Source: Comamonadaceae bacterium | GTDB taxonomy: Bacteria > Pseudomonadota > Gammaproteobacteria > Burkholderiales > Burkholderiaceae | Assembly (NCBI GenBank): GCA_947377705.1 | Contig: CANCGU010000077.1 | Location: 1 to 10,582, forward strand | Direction of reading: 5' to 3' | Length of the DNA: 10,582 bases | Shown: positions 6,332 through 10,582 of the stretch, one piece after another | How positions within the stretch are numbered: position 1 is the first letter of the stretch | Layout of the letters: each line of letters opens with the position of its first letter | Program-made: the position numbers and the translations under genes | The notes under the pieces: generated by a model | Told to the model about the DNA's origin: nothing | The model's database searches: none | The model's input: only the letters and a program-made list of their open reading frames with translations

Positions 6332-7056
6332 ACCGGTTTGCCAATCGGCGCGAAGCCTTTTGGTGTGGCATCCGTGATGCCTTAGGCGCACCCGTTTTAG
6401 TCTTATTTGCAGGCATGGTCGGTTTCGGTGCCATGGGGCGTTCCCATGGTTTCGATGCTTGGATGACAGGCCTCACCAGCTTGCTGATGTTTGCGCTGCC
6501 CGGTCAAGTGGTGATGATGGAGATGGTGATCTCTGGCTCATCGCTGTTAGCGATTGGCTTTGCCGTGACGCTGACCTCGACCCGCTTTGTCACCATGGTG
6601 GTGACGCTATTTCCCCAACTCCATCGACGCGACCGCAATCCACTGTTATATCTGTGGGTACACATGCTGGCCATGACCGCATGGGCGGTGTCGATGCGCG
6701 AGTTTCCCTCTATCCCGCCCAAGCATCGTTTGAATTACTTCATTGGTTTGGCTTTGCCATGTTGGCTGATGTCGCCACTTGGCACGGTGCTGGGTTATTT
6801 CGTCGCGGGTTGGGTTCCTGCGGCGGTCACGTTGGGGCTGGTGTTTATCAATCCCTTGTTTTTTTTACTGACGTTCACCGACGTCAAGCCTTGGGCCAAC
6901 CGTATGGCCATTAGTCTGGGTTGTGTCTTCGGCCCCGTTTTTTATATGTTCGATGCCGACAGCAGCTTGTTGTTGACGGGGGTGGTGGCGGGTACTTTGG
7001 CATATGCCATTGACCGTCATTGGCTGCGACCACGTCCCACAGAGGTGTCAGCATGA
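6328..7056 (+). CDS. azlC: AzlC family branched-chain amino acid export subunit
   Basis: 242 aa, very hydrophobic, with about seven membrane segments (for example APVLVLFAGMVGFGA, LLMFALPGQVVMM, LLAIGFAVTLTSTRF, VTLGLVFINPLFFLLTF). The early FWCGIRDALGAPVLVLFAGMVGFG region and the ALPGQ segment are typical of AzlC. AzlC works with the small AzlD as an inner-membrane exporter of branched-chain amino acids and analogues such as azaleucine. The start overlaps the bactofilin stop (ATGA at 6328), and the stop overlaps the azlD start in a second ATGA. The next gene being AzlD-like strongly supports the call. The real substrate could be another amino acid. Confidence 0.87.
   Translation: MNRFANRREAFWCGIRDALGAPVLVLFAGMVGFGAMGRSHGFDAWMTGLTSLLMFALPGQVVMMEMVISGSSLLAIGFAVTLTSTRFVTMVVTLFPQLHRRDRNPLLYLWVHMLAMTAWAVSMREFPSIPPKHRLNYFIGLALPCWLMSPLGTVLGYFVAGWVPAAVTLGLVFINPLFFLLTFTDVKPWANRMAISLGCVFGPVFYMFDADSSLLLTGVVAGTLAYAIDRHWLRPRPTEVSA
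6859..6866 (+). repeat. T8 homopolymer inside azlC
   Basis: Eight T encode L-F-F-L within the membrane segment around residues 178-181. Losing one base gives TAC-TGA directly; gaining one base leads to a TAG about 50 bases later. Both would remove the last quarter of AzlC. Confidence 0.9.
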
Positions 7057-7403
7057 ATGTGGATATGCAAGGCGGGGGTGTTTGGCTGGCGCTCATGGCG
7101 GCTTGCATCGGCACCTACGTTTGTCGCGCTGCAGGGGTGAAATTGTCGGGGCACATCTCTCAAGACAGCGAGGTCTTTCGCTGGCTGTCGGCCGTGACTT
7201 ATGCCATGGTTGCAGCGCTCACGATGCGGATGATTTTGATGCCCCTGGGTTTGCTGGCAACGGTGCCGGTGTTGTTGCGTGTGCTGATTTGTGCACTCAG
7301 CTTGGGTGTGATGGTCTCTCATCCGCAGCGCCGCTTGGTGCCCGCTTTGCTGACGGGCACTTTGCTGATGCTGACCTACGGCGTATTTCGTACAAACCCA
7401 TAG
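7053..7403 (+). CDS. azlD: AzlD family small membrane subunit
   Basis: 116 aa from the ATG at 7053, chosen because it overlaps the azlC stop as ATGA and has AGAGG at 7041-7045. An in-frame ATG at 7020 would lie deep inside azlC. Four hydrophobic stretches (VWLALMAACIGTYVCRAAGV, WLSAVTYAMVAALTMRMILM, LLRVLICALSLGVMV, LVPALLTGTLLMLTYGVF) match the AzlD family, the small partner of AzlC in amino-acid export. The early TYxCRAxGV motif and the RR near the third helix are usual in this family. The gene ends 26 bp before surE. Confidence 0.85.
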   Translation: MNVDMQGGGVWLALMAACIGTYVCRAAGVKLSGHISQDSEVFRWLSAVTYAMVAALTMRMILMPLGLLATVPVLLRVLICALSLGVMVSHPQRRLVPALLTGTLLMLTYGVFRTNP

Positions 7404-7429
7404 CCGTTCAGGCCCAACCCTAAGACATC

Positions 7430-8188
7430 ATGAATATCCTGATTTCCAATGACGACGGTTTTCAAGCGCCAGGCATTGTGGCCTTGTATGAAGCGCTCAA
7501 AGATTTGGGGCGTGTCGAAGTGGTTGCGCCCGAGCACAACAACAGCGCCAAGTCCAACGCACTGACGTTGCATTCGCCGTTGTATGTGAGCCAAGCGAGC
7601 AACGGTTTTCGCTACGTGAACGGCACACCCGCTGATTGCGTGCACATTGCGCTCACGGGCTTACTCGACTACAAGCCCGATTTAGTGGTCTCTGGCATTA
7701 ACAATGGCGCCAATATGGGGGACGACACGATTTATTCAGGCACGGTGGGCGCGGCGATGGAGGGGTATTTATTTGGCATTCCTGCCATCGCCTTCTCGCA
7801 AGTCGAAAAAGGCTGGGGACACATTGATGCAGCAGCGGCGAAAGCCCGTGAGCTGGTGCAACAGATGATGGCGCAAGCGCAAGCCGACAGTGCGCCTTGG
7901 CTTTTGAATGTGAATGTGCCGAATCAACCTATCGAACACATCAAGCCCTTACGCGTGACGCGCTTGGGGCGTCGCCACTCGGCTGAACGAGTGATCACAC
8001 AAACCAGCCCTCGTGGTGAGACCATGTATTGGATTGGCAGCGCGGGTGCAGCCAAAGATGACAGCGATGGCACCGACTTTCACGCCACGTTTGAAGGGCA
8101 TCTGTCCGTCACTCCGTTGCATGTGGATTTGACCGAGCACGCCAGTCTGCCCGCGTGGTCTAAACGTTTGAGCGCGGCGCAGGCATGA
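7430..8188 (+). CDS. surE: 5'/3'-nucleotidase SurE
   Basis: 252 aa, standard length. The N-terminal [16 protein letters not shown] contains the metal-binding D8 and D9; S39 in [13 protein letters not shown] and N92 in [26 protein letters not shown] complete the known metal site. SurE is a cytoplasmic, divalent-metal-dependent phosphatase that removes 5'- and 3'-phosphates from nucleotides and can act on polyphosphate. It is linked to stationary-phase survival in E. coli. The 26-bp gap before its ATG holds no strong ribosome-binding site (only TAAGAC). Its stop overlaps the pcm start (ATGA at 8185), a pairing conserved widely in proteobacteria. Confidence 0.97.
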   Translation: MNILISNDDGFQAPGIVALYEALKDLGRVEVVAPEHNNSAKSNALTLHSPLYVSQASNGFRYVNGTPADCVHIALTGLLDYKPDLVVSGINNGANMGDDTIYSGTVGAAMEGYLFGIPAIAFSQVEKGWGHIDAAAAKARELVQQMMAQAQADSAPWLLNVNVPNQPIEHIKPLRVTRLGRRHSAERVITQTSPRGETMYWIGSAGAAKDDSDGTDFHATFEGHLSVTPLHVDLTEHASLPAWSKRLSAAQA

Positions 8189-8988
8189 AACAGCGTCCCA
8201 GTTTTCCCGCGCGTTTAGATTCAGGTCAATCGCAAGCAGCTCCCAAAACGTTGCTAGGTGCGACGCGCGTCGTCACGCCACAGTCACTTTCACGCGCCAA
8301 GCCTGTGAGCATGGCCAGCCCGACGGGTGTGGGCTTAGATTCGTCTGCCATTCGTGCCCGTATGGTGCAAAAGCTGGCTGAGCAAGGTATTGATGATGCG
8401 GTGGTGCTGCAAGCCATGGGGCTTGTAGAGCGCCACCGTTTTGTGGACAGTGCCTTGGTGAACCAAGCCTACGAAGACACCAGTTTGCCGATTGGCTTAG
8501 GCCAAACCATTTCCAAGCCCAATGTGGTGGCCCGCATGATTGCTTTGTTGCGCGAAGCGCCGGGTCTGCATGGTGCAGCGATGATGGGCCGCGTGCTAGA
8601 GATTGGTACAGGTTGTGGTTATCAAGCGGCAGTTTTGGCATGTGTGGCTCGTGAGGTGTACAGCATTGAGCGCTTGCGTGGCCTGCATGACAAAGCCCGC
8701 GAGAACCTTCGCCCTATGCGGTTGCCCAACGTTCACTTGATTTTTGGTGATGGCATGTTGGGCTACGCGTCAGGGGCACCCTACAGTGCCATCATTTCAG
8801 CGGCGGGTGGAGAGAACGTGCCACAAGCATGGGTTGACCAGCTGGCCATGGGCGGCCGATTGGTTGCCCCCACACACACGCGCACAGGGCAACAAGCCTT
8901 GGTGGTGATTGATAAAACGCCGCAAGGCTTGCAACAAATGTTCCTCGAAGCCGTAAACTTTGTGCCTCTAAAATCAGGCATTGCTTGA
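8185..8988 (+). CDS. pcm: Protein-L-isoaspartate O-methyltransferase
   Basis: 267 aa. Pcm methylates isoaspartyl residues in aged proteins with S-adenosylmethionine and starts their repair. The catalytic domain begins near residue 52. It contains [10 protein letters not shown] (103-112, the substrate/SAM-site signature), SAM motif [12 protein letters not shown] (137-147), YSIERL (159-164) and the late [16 protein letters not shown] region with GGRLVAP. Before it lies a roughly 50-residue basic, Ser/Pro/Ala-rich extension ([14 protein letters not shown] onward) that looks disordered and makes the protein about 60 aa longer than E. coli Pcm. The start is supported by the ATGA overlap with surE. 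Alternative starts inside the extension, such as M43, would still give a full catalytic domain but lose the coupling. Confidence 0.95.
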   Translation: MKQRPSFPARLDSGQSQAAPKTLLGATRVVTPQSLSRAKPVSMASPTGVGLDSSAIRARMVQKLAEQGIDDAVVLQAMGLVERHRFVDSALVNQAYEDTSLPIGLGQTISKPNVVARMIALLREAPGLHGAAMMGRVLEIGTGCGYQAAVLACVAREVYSIERLRGLHDKARENLRPMRLPNVHLIFGDGMLGYASGAPYSAIISAAGGENVPQAWVDQLAMGGRLVAPTHTRTGQQALVVIDKTPQGLQQMFLEAVNFVPLKSGIA

Positions 8989-9003
8989 TAGGGAGAAATA
9001 CGA

Positions 9004-9795
9004 ATGTCTCGTGCCGGAATGTGGGGTCTTGCCGCCCTGGTGGCAGCGCTTGCGCTGTCGGGTTGCGCTAACAAAGGCCGCCTCGCCCCTGTGGATGACC
9101 ACTCGATGGGTGGTGCCCGAGGCTCAGCACGCGTCTTGCCGGGCGCTGAAAACGCCGGCAAGCCTGGCTACTACACCGTCAAACCCGGCGACACCTTGAT
9201 TCGTATTGGCATGGACAATGGTCAAAGCTGGCGCGACATCATTCGCTGGAATAAGTTGGACAACCCTAACTTGATTGAAACAGGTCAAGTGTTGCGTGTG
9301 GCGCCCCCTGCGCCTGAAGTGGCTGTGGTACGTCCCGCCACATCGCCCATCACGGCGTCTGCGGCGACGCCTGCCGCGTCATCGCCAGCTGCACCTGCCG
9401 CACTGCCACCGCCTTCTGCGGCAGAGGAGGCGATCAGTTTCCAATGGCCCGCGCGCGGCAATCTGATTTCTGGTTTTGACGAATCCAAGAACAAAGGCTT
9501 AGACATTGGGGGCAAAGCGGGTGACCCTGTGTCGGCTGCCGCCGATGGCCGCGTGGTCTACGCAGGCGCGGGTTTGCGCGGCTATGGCAACCTCATCATC
9601 TTGAAGCACAACAACACGTACTTGACCGCGTATGCGCACAACCAAACCTTGTTGGTGAAAGAAGACCAAACCATCAAGCGTGGCCAAAAAATTGCCGAGA
9701 TGGGCAACAGTGATGCCGATCAAGTGAAATTGCATTTTGAAATCCGCCGCCAAGGCAAGCCGGTTGATCCTGCTAAATATTTGCAGGGCAATTGA
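9004..9795 (+). CDS. nlpD: NlpD-type lipoprotein with LysM and degenerate LytM (M23) domains
   Basis: 263 aa. A lipoprotein signal with lipobox LSGC gives lipidated Cys21, with outer-membrane anchoring expected. Then come a LysM peptidoglycan-binding domain (56-99, YYTVKPGDT to GQVLRV), a Pro/Ala-rich linker (100-142), and a LytM/M23 domain (about 147-260). The zinc site is broken: where active enzymes have HxGxD there is NKGLD (N163, D167), and the late HxH is K242-L-H244; H212 in YAHN remains. This matches E. coli NlpD, which does not cut peptidoglycan itself but activates the amidase AmiC at division. The start is supported by GGGAGA at 8991-8996. It follows pcm by 15 bp, and its stop shares one base with the rlmD ATG. 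Confidence 0.93.
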   Translation: MSRAGMWGLAALVAALALSGCANKGRLAPVDDHSMGGARGSARVLPGAENAGKPGYYTVKPGDTLIRIGMDNGQSWRDIIRWNKLDNPNLIETGQVLRVAPPAPEVAVVRPATSPITASAATPAASSPAAPAALPPPSAAEEAISFQWPARGNLISGFDESKNKGLDIGGKAGDPVSAAADGRVVYAGAGLRGYGNLIILKHNNTYLTAYAHNQTLLVKEDQTIKRGQKIAEMGNSDADQVKLHFEIRRQGKPVDPAKYLQGN

Positions 9796-10582
9796 TGACT
9801 GAGATCGCGACAGAAAAAAAATGGCCAGATAACACGCTGACCATCGAGTCCATGGATCTCGAGGCGCAAGGTGTGGCTCACCGGGCCGATGGCAAAGTGG
9901 TGTTTGTTGATGGGGCCTTGCCTTTTGAGGTGGTGCGCGCCAATGTGCATCGCAAAAAAGACAATTGGGAAAAAGCCTCGCTGCTAGAGGTGTTGCACGA
10001 GTCATCGCAACGCGTCACGCCAGGGTGCCCTCATTTTGGCTTGCATGCGGGTGCGTGTGGTGGCTGCAAGATGCAGCACCTTGACGCTTCTGCGCAAATT
10101 GCAGTCAAGCAACGTGCCTTAGAAGACAACCTCTGGCATTTGGGTAAGGTCAAGGCTGAGACCCTGCTGCGCCCCATTCAAGGCCCTGCATGGGGCTACC
10201 GATACCGCGCCCGCTTGTCGGTGCGCTATGTGGTGAAGAAAGGCGAAGTGTTGGTCGGGTTCCATGAGCGTAAAAGTCGCTATGTGGCCGACATGCGCGA
10301 GTGCCCCATCTTGCCGCCGCATGTTAACGCCATGCTCATGCCATTGCGCAAGCTCATTGGCAGCATGGAGGCCCGTGAGACTTTGCCACAAATTGAATTG
10401 GCCTGTGGTGACCATGTGACGGCGATGGTGTTGCGCCATATGGAGCCGTTGAGTCCAAGTGACATGGCTGCCTTGCGTGCGTTTGCTGAGAAATACCACG
10501 TTCAATGGTGGTTGCAGTCCAAAGGTCCAGACACCGTGTGTTTGATGGATGGTGCCTTGGGTGAAACACTGTCTTACGCTTT
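9795..10582 (+). CDS. rlmD: 23S rRNA (uracil1939-C5)-methyltransferase RlmD, N-terminal part
   Basis: The gene starts at the ATG at 9795 (TGATG junction with nlpD) and is cut by the right edge; 262 codons are visible. RlmD methylates U1939 of 23S rRNA using SAM. The N-terminal TRAM domain is seen at about 14-66 ([15 protein letters not shown]...[12 protein letters not shown]). The iron-sulfur ligands follow as C78-x9-C88-x2-C91 and C170 in MRECPILPP, and the central domain contains [12 protein letters not shown]. The spacing between the first two cysteines is longer than in E. coli ([14 protein letters not shown] against a shorter CPHFGVCGGC). The SAM-binding and catalytic half lies beyond the window. 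In many gammaproteobacteria and Burkholderia rpoS follows nlpD; here rlmD does. Confidence 0.93.
   Translation, partial: MTEIATEKKWPDNTLTIESMDLEAQGVAHRADGKVVFVDGALPFEVVRANVHRKKDNWEKASLLEVLHESSQRVTPGCPHFGLHAGACGGCKMQHLDASAQIAVKQRALEDNLWHLGKVKAETLLRPIQGPAWGYRYRARLSVRYVVKKGEVLVGFHERKSRYVADMRECPILPPHVNAMLMPLRKLIGSMEARETLPQIELACGDHVTAMVLRHMEPLSPSDMAALRAFAEKYHVQWWLQSKGPDTVCLMDGALGETLSYA
9814..9821 (+). repeat. A8 homopolymer six codons into rlmD
   Basis: Eight A encode E-K-K at codons 7-9. A one-base gain reads K-M-A-R-stop and a one-base loss meets TGA within about eight codons, so any slip here would abolish full-length RlmD from this start. Confidence 0.9.

Noticed and set aside
7020..7052. An 11-residue N-terminal extension of AzlD
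   Set aside because: It lies inside azlC and lacks a ribosome-binding site; the ATGA overlap start at 7053 is preceded by AGAGG.
1..10582. CRISPR arrays, insertion sequences, tRNA or rRNA genes, phage or toxin-antitoxin genes
   Set aside because: No spaced direct repeats, terminal inverted repeats, transposase motifs or tRNA-like folds were seen by eye; nearly all of the window is accounted for by housekeeping-type genes.

Overview
The window looks like chromosomal DNA of a betaproteobacterium in the Burkholderiales, most likely Comamonadaceae. The main clue is the run surE - pcm - nlpD-like lipoprotein - rlmD, together with moderately high GC and the style of the Pcm and RlmD proteins. This assignment comes from remembered gene order and protein character; no database search was done. 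Coding density is very high, with no RNA gene, insertion sequence, phage gene or CRISPR array visible.

Left part (1-1885, minus strand): an Old Yellow Enzyme-family alkene reductase is followed 13 bp later by a glyoxalase I-type VOC protein. After a 62-bp gap comes the N-terminal part of a response regulator, probably of the NasT/ANTAR kind, which runs off the left edge. The reductase and glyoxalase look like one electrophile/methylglyoxal detoxification unit. Middle (1886-3468): a small exported SRPBCC-fold protein on the plus strand overlaps tail to tail with a minus-strand hydroxypyruvate isomerase-like TIM-barrel gene. Neither has an obvious pathway partner in view.

Right part (3469-10582, plus strand): eight genes are packed head to tail. 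They encode a P-type cation ATPase with a TTG start, a bactofilin (8-bp overlap), AzlC and AzlD (two ATGA overlaps), SurE, Pcm (ATGA overlap), an NlpD-type LysM/LytM lipoprotein, and RlmD (TGATG junction, cut by the right edge). The largest gap among them is 26 bp, before surE, so much of this could be one or two long transcripts. The themes are ion and amino-acid export, envelope structure (bactofilin, NlpD), and stationary-phase or protein/RNA maintenance (SurE, Pcm, RlmD). No rpoS follows nlpD; rlmD sits there instead.

I see no convincing new biological system. The most unusual signals are five 8-nt homopolymer runs inside or at the ends of genes (at 808, 4005, 5953, 6859 and 9814). The first, at the end of the reductase gene, would create an in-frame reductase-glyoxalase fusion if one base were lost. 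Others are the tight ATPase-bactofilin-AzlCD coupling, the ATPase's unassigned ion specificity, and the TTG start overlapping a two-codon minigene.
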